DNA from: Echinostoma caproni
Taxonomy: Eukaryota > Platyhelminthes > Trematoda > Plagiorchiida > Echinostomatidae
DNA length: 64,000 nucleotides
Assembly (NCBI GenBank): GCA_900618425.1
Contig: UZAN01039595.1
Coordinates: 38,270 to 102,269, forward strand
Direction: 5' to 3'
The notes beneath the pieces are model-generated. The model did not search any database. It had not been told where the DNA came from and was given only the letters and a program-made list of their open reading frames with translations. Position numbers and translations under genes: made by a program. Positions 38,382-49,059 of this stretch are shown piece by piece (positions within the stretch are counted from its first letter, which is position 1; the number at the start of each line of letters is the position of its first letter).

Positions 38382-39233
38382 TTGTTCCAGAATTTGTTCA
38401 CAGCTTTGAGGAGCACCCGTAAATCTAGTGTTTTCATACTTATCGTTATATATCTGGGGTATTTAGCAGACGACCTGCCTTGCACTAGATGGTGTTTTAA
38501 AGGAATTTCAGCAACAGGCTTGGCGTGTTTGTCCTGTTTTATTGTAATACCACGAGCTAACGCAGAAGATCAGGAGAATATCAATATTTTGATAACAGAT
38601 ACCAATGACTCAAAGGTTATGTGGGTAAATGATTCAAAAACAATCCGTGTACTAAAAGAAGACGTTCCCATTGGCACAACTACACGAGGAAAAACGGAAC
38701 GAATGTTCAGTGTAGTTTCGCTGAAAGCAAAATTCACCAAAATGTATCTGACCGACTTCGAAACCCAACTTCCCTTTGTTTACGCAACTATCAGTCCTCT
38801 GGACTTGCCAAAATTTTGATAAATTTGCAAATTTCAAATTCCACCAATACTTGGAATCCTGACACCGTTGCGTCGTTCTAAGTTGGTTGTCAGATTGATA
38901 CGAACACAATGCGTTTACGATGGACAACCATTTGTCCGCACAAGACATATTGGATACCACGAGTCACAGAAAGCAACAGAGAACAATTCAGCATTGAGCA
39001 TTATAAACAACTAGAGCCGGTAAACAACTCTCGTGGTCGAGAAGCTTAGACGAACGGTGGTATCAGCAGTTCACACTTTCAGAACTTCCACTTACCTCCA
39101 GATCGTTTCAAATACTAACATTTTGAATGAATAACTGAATGACTACCTGGGAGATTGCACCACAACGCCCAAGATGGAACGGCGGATTGAAAAGTGCCTT
39201 TTTCGAAATACACGTGAGTCTTTTCACACGTGA
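38382..39233 (+). pseudogene. Unrecognised dispersed protein-coding family, copy B (pseudogene)
   Basis: The first 145 codons (38,382-38,819) are open, starting with a hydrophobic N-terminal region (SSVFILIVIYLGYLAD) that could be a membrane or signal segment. The same frame then continues through paired stops TGA TAA and three further stops (TAG, TAA, TAA) to a final TGA at 39,231-39,233. From about 38,865 it aligns with copy A at 35.4-35.9 kb (YDGQPFVRTRHIGYHESQKA; VVEKLRRTVV; MERRIEKCLFRNTRESF). Remaining in one frame across five stops suggests loss by point mutation. The two copies are inverted and about 3.8 kb apart. Function unknown; no reverse transcriptase or transposase motif seen. 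Confidence 0.6.
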
Positions 39234-39259
39234 CTGTTACTATGATCCTGATACATAGC

Positions 39260-39757
39260 TCTCGTATACTTGCTATACTTCAGTTGTCCTCTCGAATATA
39301 TTGGATGTTTCTCCCACTTAGCAGCTCCTCACTCTCTACAAGACCTATTTCAGTCCAGGGATTGCTTCAGTAACCCCTCGCTATCAAATTTGGCTGCCGA
39401 ATACCCCACAGATGCAAAACATGATGCAATAGGTGGTTGGAATGTACTTACTATTGTGGGTAAATGCCCCCTCGTGAAATCAAATTCGGATCGTAGGCTT
39501 TGTGCATGTTTGGCTTTCGAGAGATATAGCAATGTCTTTCCATAATGCATAGTTGATAGTGTGATACGGGTCGAATACTACCAATAACCAACCCACATAT
39601 TCGAACCCAATTAAGCGACATCTCGTGCAGTTTGTGATCGGACACTCGTTCTGGTTGGATGTTTATACGCTCGCATTCCAAAGTATGTAATTTATGTTTG
39701 GTCTCGTGTGTTCAGCTAGACGTGTACGCGTGAAATGATTTTCGAGACAGTCCAATA
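39260..39757. other. Non-coding stretch, no feature seen
   Basis: Short frames open on both strands, with no motif. It lies between pseudogene copy B and the left end of Tc1/mariner copy 2. Confidence 0.4.
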
Positions 39758-40589
39758 TAAAGGTGTTGATCAAACTCGTGCAACATCACTCTCATTTTGG
39801 AAATACATTTCAGTCTCCAGTATCATACTTTGATGTTGATGCCTATGGTTAAAGTATATTTATTACTGAGTTTATCTCCCACTTTTATGCCTTTAGTTCT
39901 CTTCTATCATCATCTGAATTAGCGTGACTTGAGGCGTTGCGATCAAATTTGTAGTAGTTCGAACGTTACGGCTCAGATTTCGAAAATATTTTAAGCAAAT
40001 CAGCAGGCGAGTTCATTTTTCTCAATAAATTGTTACTGTTCCATTAGAATGTTTACTAAGTTCAGTATGCGTATTATAAATTCCTTATCTCTTTTCATTG
40101 AGTAGACAGTAGTTCAGCAAATTATTGAAAATATTCTGGCTTAAATAAACTGATTAATTATTTGGCTATAAACTGCTCATGCGTTATCTACACTACTGGA
40201 AGAACTGAAAACATGGCCCGAGAATCATCCAAGTTGATCTTCGAAAGTTGACCATGAGGTGTGCGGTTCGTTGAATAAGCGTTTTCTTCTGTCATCATAC
40301 CCAAACCATGCGAACGTGTTTGGCATATAATTGAAGCCTGGAGAAGACTTGATCCAGAGGCACATATATCCGATCGTTCATTTGGTGTTTCGGGGAGCTG
40401 TTCCGATGTGAACATAAGTGCAATTTATAAGATATTCAACGACATTTCTCCATCACGACATAAACTGAGGAAGAAATGCCGATCATATCAAAGCAAAACG
40501 AAGGTCGTATTCGATCGCAGCGGAGAAGGGTTGCATAATAGGTATATCTCACTGGTGGACAATGAGTAATTCAGCATGTGGTGAGAGCT

Positions 40590-42204
40590 CCCAGCCAGAA
40601 AAAAAACGTGAATATGACGCGCGACCTCTCGCGTTCTGCTTCGTTAGACGTTTTGCACAAAAGTTCGCGAATTAGCAACAGGCTTTTTGCACGTTTTTTC
40701 CTGTCGCCCAAGAAACGAACGTCAAGTATCCATTTGTTTCAGTCGCGGTTTTCTCACTCCCCTCTTTACTCGTAAAATACCTACCACGCTTATTTCTGAT
40801 CTACATAAGTCCTATAACTCCAACTTAACTGGTGTGCCTATATTTGAACCTACCTACTGTCGAATAATCGTTCGACTACTCAAGACCTATCCATTTACAA
40901 TATATACGTTTCAGTAAAAGGCCCAATAATATAGTATAGTAAATTTATTATACAGAAGCATAATAAATGTAAAACAATGAAAGTGGCTCTTCATCCATGC
41001 TTGTGAATTAACTTCTTCAACATACGAGTTCCTTCTTGATAATTGCATTCACTGAACTGATGACGATTAATGGCATCTACAAAATGAAAATATAAAAGAA
41101 TATTAGTGTAAATCAGAGAAGTTGTAAAAAATATAAGCGGGAGCTAACATGAAGTTTATGCTCGATTTACATAATGTGTTCATTATAAACAATCCCTTAG
41201 TTATGCACCATAACTACCTTACTTAATAAAGAAAACTACAGAAAACTACCGGGAACACACGACCAACGTTTCATCACGAGATATCTCTACATAAAAGCTA
41301 ATCGGCATTTTAACTTACCCATGACAGCTTCTGTTGTGCAAAATGACGACAATGCGTGTTTCCCGCGGATACCACTACAATTCAATCCACTGTTAATGAA
41401 GACAAAGACATTCACTTATGTTCATTCATAAATGAAATGTGCACTAAAATCACCTTTCATGTTGGATATCAATTGTTGTTGAGTGAGCATAAAAACGACT
41501 TATTTAAGCTGAATATCTCAATAATTGGCTAAATTCTGTAGGCATGAGCATAAAATGTCTCACATTGATGCTTGGCAATGCTTATCAGATGTAATTGGCG
41601 TGTGATCGGAAGAACTGTTTTTATGTAATAGAACGACATTGTCTGAGATGAACCACTTTTGGTGCACTGTGGCATTATCGGCGAATTCAACAATAAAATA
41701 CAACTAAAATAAAGTTAAAGTTACGGGAGGATTCACATTCATCAACGCATAATGACTATTAAAAGGTATTCGTAATAAGTTCTACAAGGATACGTCTATT
41801 TGAATAACTGACACATGTACGTTTTCATTTGTGGTATCTAAATGTTAACCGTTAGCTACATGCATGAATGAATTATAATGAACAATAATGTGGTACGGTA
41901 GCATCTTGAGGCCTTACTTTTCTAAACATATGTAGAGGGCGCCGATGATTAGCCGTACGAAAACCAATATGGTGGACAAAGAAACTGCTCGTCAAAACTA
42001 AGCGTCAATCAAAACAAGGAGGAACATTTTGTCCATGAAATTAAAATTGAAGAAAGCAATTTAACATTTGTAAAAATATATCGATTTATAATATAGTTCT
42101 GCACAGCTAAAATGGAGAAGAGACTAGTTTTGGAAAAAAACGCAAAAATCGGAGCGTATTGAGAGCGAAAAGGCGCGCCGGCATGTTGGCAGGGCTGATC
42201 TAAG
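40590..42204. mobile_element. 1,615-bp insertion in Tc1/mariner copy 2, flanked by GAGCT
   Basis: It is recognised because the flanking sequences are contiguous in copy 1. GAGCT occurs at 40,585-40,589 and again at 42,205-42,209, which would be a 5-bp target-site duplication. The ends (CCCAGCCAG left; GCTGATCTAAG right) show no clear terminal inverted repeat and no poly(A) tail, so its class is unknown. It carries the spliced gene described below. Confidence 0.55.
40944..41929 (-). CDS. Compact four-exon gene, small protein of unknown function (97 codons)
   Basis: Proposed exons on the minus strand: 41,929-41,918 (ATG, MFRK), 41,703-41,564, 41,374-41,319 and 41,076-40,991 (TGA). Introns are 214, 189 and 242 bp. 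All have GT-AG ends with good donors (GTAAGG, GTGAGA, GTAAGT), and the phases (0, 2, 1) fit exactly. Coding length is 294 nt including the stop. An AATAAA signal lies 42 nt after the stop (complement at 40,944-40,949). The protein includes YFIVEFADNATVHQKWF, then IGIRGKHALSSFCTTEAV, then RHQFSECNYQEGTRMLKKL. I do not recognise the family. The N-terminal pattern and the GxRGKxAL segment faintly recall small BEN-domain proteins, but that is speculation. The 12-nt first exon is the least certain; exons 2-4 support each other. It lies in an insertion inside a dead transposon, yet its frame is intact. Confidence 0.5.
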
Positions 42205-43009
42205 GAGCTAGTTTTCTAATGAATTTCGTTTTACCTATTAAGAGAAGTAAATATTCATCCCGCCAGTTTTTACGGAAGTGAATACTGAGTACCTTGCTAT
42301 TGGTCTCCTGTACGCAACAATGCTGCGCATCGCAAAATGTTTTGCACTGATGAGGGAGTTTTTCTGTAATTGTTACTCTCTAAAGGCAATCGCGGAAGTC
42401 GTGTTTTTCAAAGATGAAGGTTGGCATATCATCTCGCTTGGGGTTGATGGATGGGTCAGGTTCAATTTGGAATTCATTCAATTACCGCGCAGACGCTGGG
42501 ATTTTAATTTCATTGCAAACTGTTCCTAGTATCAGACACATGGATAAGTCAGCTGTTTCGACATTGGTCGTCAATTATTATGGAGCGGGTTGTATTAGAG
42601 GAAACTGGAAAATTCTGTTCGGCAGTCAACTTGGTGCACTCCACACTAAAGCGACTACCTCCAGTGCTCAAAAATGAAGAAGGGCAAATGGAGCATGGAC
42701 GAGATAAAAGTGCAATTCGTATACGAAGACTATGAGTGATTTTTATCAATAAATTCTGGTTACGTTTTCTACGGTGACTTTTTTATTTCATAACTTGTGC
42801 ATCAGCAACCATCGTCAAGATTGTGAAATCGTACATTTTACTAGCAAGTGGGAGCAAAAACACAAGTGGATATTATGTCAGATATGTTGTGTCTGATGTG
42901 AGGCAATATAATATTTATGCCCATGAATATGAGCCTTGAACTACGAAGCATTGAGAGGAACAAAGGTGACGAAAATCAGGATGTAGCACGTGTTTCATCA
43001 ACATCTGTA

Positions 43010-43585
43010 GACGGAGTTTGGAACTGTCTAAGGGTATAACAGTTTCTGTGGAAAGGTTTAAATAACATTATGTCAAATTAGGTGAAACACCAGCGTCATC
43101 AGCCCAAAACAGCCATGTAACATAAACGTGATTCTCACCCCAAATGATTGGAAAGTCCCGGACGATGTTGAATTGATTTGACTAAATTTATGGGGTTTTT
43201 TTTCTTCAGAGTTATCAGATGGCCCTGACTTGATCCGACTGTGCACTATGTTTACCAAACGCGCCAGCACAATGTTTGGGAATTCAGATTTCGATGAGCA
43301 TTGTGCCCGACGGGAGAAAAACAAAACAAAACACAGATACACTGAAATCCCACACGCGGTCACTTGTCAATTGTTTTTTTTTTATTTGGTGACGTTCACT
43401 CGGTGTGTGTATTTGTACTCGTATAACTTGTGTAAGCATATATGCTTAAATTTCAGTTAAAATGTACACTGCTCGTCACGCAGGATGAAATAATAATAAT
43501 AAAAACGAAATGTAAAGAATGTTGGTGATATATGTTTCATGTACGAAACTTTTGACGTAGTTCATTTGAGACCTGTTCCTTTTTG
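43010..43585. other. Non-coding stretch, no feature seen
   Basis: AT-rich sequence with frames open on both strands, lying between Tc1/mariner copy 2 and the LINE remnant. No motif recognised. Confidence 0.4.
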
Positions 43586-43589
43586 ATAA

Positions 43590-44690
43590 GTAGTCGGACC
43601 AAGTAGGGTACAGGTATTTTTATAAATGTTAATCCGAGAGGGTAGCTGTCGAGATGAGGAGCGTGTGGACAGATGGGAAAGACAAGACGATAGATCAGGG
43701 TGTAGTGGATGAAGAAGGTGATCTAGAATCGTATGAGCAAATTTGAAACAAAGCTGATGTGACCATCAATGAGATCTATGATTAATAAATCGATTGGGAT
43801 TAATGATGCACGACTGATTACCACCAAACCTCGGTGAATTGAAGTCTTGTTTTAAAAGACCGGGAAACACTACAGGGGAACAACAGAGTAGAATGGGTAA
43901 AACGTATTGATGAACGAAGGATGACAGGACTGACTGGGGGGTTCTGAGTTGCCTGAGTTTGCGTAATTGAAAAGACAAGCGTCTCAGTTTTCCCATACAG
44001 GTGTAAACATGTGCAAACCACTGAATACTGCTGTCGATGGTGATACCTAGGTACTTGACTGAGGTCATTCTGGATACAGGTTTACCGTTCAAGGTAGCAG
44101 AGTTCGTTGGAAATGCGGAGCGGGAAAGACTGAAAATACACTCTACGCGCTTAGATATGTTAAGACTGAGACCAGATTGGTCAGAAAACTGTTGGATGTG
44201 GGAAAGGTTTTGGGTAAAAGAAAGAAATTCTGAAGGAGACGACACTGTCTGACACAAAACAACGTCATCAGCATACTTTTGGACGTGTGCAGGGAGTGGA
44301 ACCGAAAGACCACTAATAAAGGCAGAAGGAGAAGGAACAGCACCTGGAAGAAAACCAGAGTTATTACCAAGAGGTTTTGATGTCCTTTTTCCTGTTTTGA
44401 TGCACTGGACCCTCTGTGTGAAATAGTCAGCAAGCTATGAGAACAGTTTTTTTTGGAGTGCCCAAAGATTCAAGTCTGAAATAAAGGGATGATCGGGAAA
44501 CAGAATGGAATGCAGTTAAGAAAAACACAAGCGACAGACTTGGCCGAATTGTTCAATGACTTGCTAACAAAGTGCATTATGGTGGACACGGTATCCAATG
44601 TAGATCTGTTTGGTTTACATGCACACTGAAGGGGGTCGTCAGGAATTGTGGTAACTGACTGCAACCGACTCAGGATGGCTTTTTCCTTTA
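43590..44690 (-). pseudogene. CR1/Jockey-type LINE reverse transcriptase remnant
   Basis: The minus strand gives consecutive blocks of a non-LTR retrotransposon reverse transcriptase: DPLQCACKPNRSTLDTVSTI (44.6 kb), then a decayed GxPQGAVLSP-like block, then the catalytic YADD (complement at 44,264-44,275, context KYADDVVLCQ). A 163-codon open frame (44,257-43,766) follows with VKYLGITIDSSIQWFAH and LRKLRQL. The C-terminal motif HPLHPDLSSC ... STRSSSRQLPS appears in another frame near 43.65 kb. The enzyme would copy LINE RNA at the target site. At least three frameshifts make it non-functional, and there is no endonuclease or ORF1 upstream, so it is 5'-truncated. Confidence 0.9.
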
Positions 44691-44749
44691 ACACAAAACC
44701 GCTTTTCCTCCCGCATGCACTTCCTATCCACAATCCAGATAGGGCCCAT

Positions 44750-46580
44750 CAACTGATATGTGTGGGAAAGACGTGGAATCGATGACGAAGCTCTCATCAG
44801 TATAGTATTTTTTGCAGTTTTGCGGCAAAAGCATGCATGCATGTGTGCGCAGCGCTGTCAGTTTTTGTAGTCTGCCATATCTCCAATACAGATACATTCG
44901 CTAAACCTCTACTAACACTGCTTGAAACCAGCTTTAACGCTACACTAGAAGATACCCGTAGACTGTATCAATAAGTCAATTTGGTGCGTCATTTAACAGC
45001 CAAATATAACACTTTTTTATAAGTAACTAAATCACATAAGGAAGTGGAAAAAAGTACATCAGGTCTGTGTTTCAATGCGTGTGTATCGATACTATGGATG
45101 ATATAGTAAAGGGTGCGTAAGAGTTCGAATCATTCTGCAGCTGTGATTTCTACTGTCGAAAGAATCATTTGCACGAACGATTTGACACTGATTTGCCAAC
45201 TGGCCTCATGTCACTCGGTTCATGACTGTCCATGGCAAATCGAGAGCTCTGGTTGATGGCGTTTGAACGCATAAAGCACGGAAGAGGACCCGGGGGGGGA
45301 CCGAATCGTGATCGTTTCAGCTTTTGACAGTGAGCAATGCTTGACCCGCCTGAATCTCACAGCGGTGATCGTGGAGATGGACTTGACCAATTCATGCATT
45401 CTGATACGGCGTGTTCGGTTTCGACCAAATGAGCTCCCCCCCCCACCCGGTTCTCCTCAATCCGCGACTAAGCCAGCTACACTAAAGATAGTTTCAAATT
45501 CCCTATTCCGGTTAGGAGCATCTATTCGGAGTCAATCTAACGTTCCCAATGATTCATCTGCTATCTTAGACAGGCCATATATGAACAACTAACATGTTTA
45601 CAGAATAGACTTTCGTACGTAGTTTGCGAGATAAACAATAATGCACTTGTTTCGCGGCATACCGCATCACTACGTGAAATCTCTGTGATTGGTATATAAG
45701 ATGCGATTGATCCCCGAACATGAATGAAATGGACTAATCTCTTGTGTGCACATGGTATGTTTATTTGTGTATGTGTGTGTCAAAAGTGAGCATCGATCTC
45801 TGTTGTAGTGGCTGGGTTGTTGAAGCGCAATTATTTGGATGAACGAGATGGTACCCGATAGACCATTCTGAAAGCTTTCTCAAACTTCGCTTGGTCACGT
45901 GAGTCTGATAAGTGAGGGAGAACAACGATTTATGTGACACCTCTTCCGACGAATTGAAGCTAGCCCAGCGCTATTGTTTGATTCATCGGAAAAATTTACC
46001 TTGTAATTGGTATAGCGTAAACATAAACTCTCTTTTGTGGATATTCCGATTATTGTCAAGTGTGGCAACACAGTCAGTAAACTTGCTTCATCCATGGCTC
46101 CTGTCACCGTCTGGATGACGGTTTCTCTCGTAAGGTTCGATCGATCGTTTGATTCGTTTGTTAATACATTCGACAGCTTTTCTTTAGAGATCTCTCAATG
46201 AACTCTTCTGCTAGCCTTTATTCTATACCACATTTTAGATGCCCGTTTTGTTGGAAATTCATTTTAACAACTGAATCCTTCAGCCACTGGGAAGCACAAT
46301 TTTATGCAAGCGACACGGGATATTGAAATCGGCTTCCACTGTCCCCAATCGGTACACAACCTTATACAGATCCCTATCATCACTTCTCTCCTAGCTCACT
46401 TTACTGGTTATATATATATATAATTACAGGCTTGCGAGCACGGATGTTGTCAACGCAACAACACGAATAAAAGGACGGGGTGTTTGGGTTACGAAGCGGA
46501 GTGCAAGTGGGTCAAACAGTTAAGGTAGATAACAAGATAAAATTTTGTTTATGTCATCATACACTTTTGATATATTTGTG
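44750..46580. other. Non-coding stretch, no gene recognised
   Basis: A plus frame at 45,308-45,592 (94 codons) runs through a poly-C tract and has no known domain. At 45,680-45,700 GTGATTGGTATATAAGATG combines an inverted CCAAT box with a TATA-like element, a possible promoter or LTR fragment with no gene after it. A TA run lies at about 46,410-46,424. Confidence 0.4.
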
Positions 46581-46589
46581 TTTTGGCTT

Positions 46590-47700
46590 CCTGTGTTTCC
46601 TGGGACGTGGGATTTCAACAGCCAGCCGGTAGAGCATTTGCGTCACTGATTTGTATCCTGGGCCATATCTCTCTATTCAACGACAATCTCCACCCCTTGG
46701 GCCTGTCCTGGGAGGTACGCTGCACCAAACACTCTGAACAAACAATGACGAACCTTGTCCTTGCTGGCCCAATGTTTCCACCAGAGACCAGCAATCCTTC
46801 GGAGACATCGGTCATGGAATACAGACAGTGAATTATCATCTTTCGCTCGGAGAGGCCAGGTCTCGTGACCGTAAAGGAGAACACTGTATACCAAGGCGGT
46901 GTACACCTTTTCCTCAATTGACAAGCGGATGCCATGGCAGTGCCATAGGTGTCGCAGGTTGGCGAAATGTGTTCTAGCGTTCGCTATTTTCGATGTGATC
47001 CCGTCCTTTCACCAACGCCCACTGTGATCACGTTCCCGAGGTACTTCAAGCTCCCAGTCACTTCTAGCTGATCACAACAGAGAATGAGGACAGGCACAAG
47101 AACATAATTTATCACCGAGCGGTTAAAAGCCTGCTGTACTGCCTGTTTTTTGTCATCCAGCAAGTCGATTTGAAGGACCCTTTCACTTGGGGATTTTGAG
47201 TTGACTGTTTGTTATAACTGATAAAGTATTTTGTAGAATATCCTCTATGGCAAAGTTGAAAAGGACACCGGATATAGGGCAGCCTTGTCACAATCCACCG
47301 GAGACTACGAATGGTGATGAAAGGTGACCATAGGTTCTAACCCGACCTAAGGTATGACAACAACTCTTTGAGGATCAACAGACACGGTTTACATTTTTTA
47401 TTTCCCAACAAACATTTAATCAGCGCGGTCCTATTGACAGAGTGAATGAAGCATGCATGTCTCAGAACATAATAATCGTGGTCTTTGGTAGGTAGGACAA
47501 TGCCCTGGCAGCTGTCGGAGGGTGAAGATTTATGGGATGCATCCGCGACTGGCGTGAAACGCAGGCTGATCCTCGCGGGTCTGCTCCTCATGTACAGTGT
47601 ATAATCGGCGGAGCACGACGGACGTCAACAGCTTTGACGCCAAAGGGGCAAGGCCTATACCCCTTTGATTGGCGCGGCCACTGTGCGGACACATTTTGAA
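46590..47700 (-). pseudogene. RTE-clade LINE reverse transcriptase remnant
   Basis: On the minus strand, in order: RGIGLAPLASKLLTSVVLRR with HEEQTREDQPAFHASRGCI (about 47.65-47.53 kb), the region around YLRSGRVRTYGHLSS, QGCPISGVLFNFAIEDIL (about 47.26 kb), a degraded thumb region with SLKYLGNVI, and a well-preserved C-terminal frame (46,924-46,673) reading EEKVYTALVYSVLLYGHETW, PLRAKDDNSL, HDRCLRRIAGLWW. These blocks are diagnostic of RTE-type pol proteins common in trematodes. The FADD catalytic block is not recognisable, and several stops and frameshifts are present. No apurinic endonuclease domain lies upstream, so the copy is 5'-truncated. Confidence 0.9.
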
Positions 47701-47709
47701 GTTGGCGAC

Positions 47710-48940
47710 AACAGCTGATACTCCCCTCGAGAATCAGAAAACAAAATCCCGCAATTAAGAACAACAAGAATAACCATTGGTTTTTTTCAAACTATGCTAA
47801 CATTCGGTATAAAAAACATACGAAGGTCAGTTAAATTTCGCATACGGACAGAAACTGAACACCTCGACTAGTATTAATGCGCTTACGCTTTCGGTTAAGA
47901 TAATACCACTTCGTGGCTTTGCATTGTGTCGTGAATTTGGTTGAACTGATACTGCATCGGGGCCAATGAACTAAACCATTTATATGTGCCACAATTGGCT
48001 TATAGCAGTTTAACAAGTGAGAAGCATTATTACGGATTTGTATTGATATTTTGGTCATCGTACCATTTTCTCATTCAGCCTACACAATGAAATGTGCACC
48101 AATCTCTTTTATTCACCAGAGTCAAAATTACGAACAACTCTTGTGCTCCAATTGAACGGTTCATGAATTATTTTACAAGGTCAAAAAATCACGTCTATAA
48201 AGACTCACTAAGGTTTGTTCATTATTATTTAGAAAAAAATACTTCAGTATAAATGCTGATGCCTATACGAACCGACAAGTGTTCCACAGGGACCAGTTTC
48301 GATTAGACCTGTAATTTGGCCTTGATTTTGCAAAACCATTCTCATCTATGCTCCCCATCCCAAACAGATCGTGATCATGTGGTCTAAATTGATATTGTCG
48401 CCGAATGAAGACCACAACCCAGGAGGTCACGTGGCTAAACTTAGGTACTCTCGGTGATTTACCAACGGGCCATTTGTCATGATTAAAACCCCGGGTATTT
48501 CTATATTAGGCAGAGCTAGGGTAACAGATGATACATAGAACAGCCAAGTGGATACGTGGGAAACGCCATGGAAGCGAACAGATTGGAGCAAATGAAAGAA
48601 ATGAAATCTGGTGCTTGTTCTTAGAGAGATCTAATATCACAACCGGGTACAAAGTTTACCGGTTCTCACTGCGTCGTGTTTTATGAACACTGATTCCGTA
48701 TTGCATGGTATAGAATGCCACAACAGCTGCTACATTATATAAAATGTCAGAAGTCCTGATACTACAATTTAGGTGTTCATTTGGAATGCTGTATGTGCTT
48801 TCCGTCGACATAGTCCGCGTCTTTGTGTACACCATGACAAACCGTGCGCATGGTGATTAAGATATTGATCATTTATCACTGGATATTCACCTGATGTACT
48901 ATCTCTTCTCACTTAATTGAGAACGGCTACACGAATGATT
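47710..48940. other. Non-coding stretch, no feature seen
   Basis: AT-rich with frames up to 75 codons; no motif or repeat partner in the window. Confidence 0.4.
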
Positions 48941-48949
48941 CAGGTAAAA

Positions 48950-49058
48950 GTGATGGTTGTGGTTGTTGTTGTTGTTCGTCATGTTGGTGGTGGCAGTGGT
49001 GGTGGTGGTGAAGATGGTAGGAGTGATATTTGTGGATGTGTTGGTGGTGGTGAGGGTT
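48950..49058. repeat. GTT/GGT-rich simple repeat
   Basis: Imperfect tandem TGT, GTT and GGT units, for example TGGTGGTGGTGGTG near 48,998. G/T-rich on the plus strand. Confidence 0.85.
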
Positions 49059-49059
49059 T

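Larger units (their letters stand above)
40190..42760 (+). pseudogene. Tc1/mariner transposase pseudogene (copy 2), interrupted
   Basis: The N-terminal part (about 40,190-40,540) parallels copy 1, including the FGVSGSCSDVNISAIYK segment. The C-terminal part is on the far side of the insertion. A frame at 42,278-42,529 holds the first catalytic block as VVFFKDEGW and the last catalytic region as LPRRRWDFNFIA, where the glutamate of the family's DLNxIE is replaced. The Tc1-type C-terminus follows in another frame (AVNLVHSTLKRLPPVLK, near 42,620-42,670). The insertion, internal deletion, frameshifts and lost catalytic residue all show an inactive copy. Confidence 0.75.
39760..43007 (+). mobile_element. 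Tc1/mariner transposon, copy 2, split by a 1.6-kb insertion
   Basis: The left end (AAGGTGTTGATCAAACTCG) is preceded by TA, and the right end (GTTTCATCAACATCTG) is followed by TA, giving inverted terminal repeats and the TA duplication of this superfamily. The parts at 39,760-40,589 and 42,205-43,007 align with consecutive parts of copy 1 in inverted orientation, so they were one element of about 1.63 kb. Between them lies a 1,615-bp insertion flanked by GAGCT on both sides. About 195 bp of the transposase region present in copy 1 is missing near 40,533. Confidence 0.85.
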
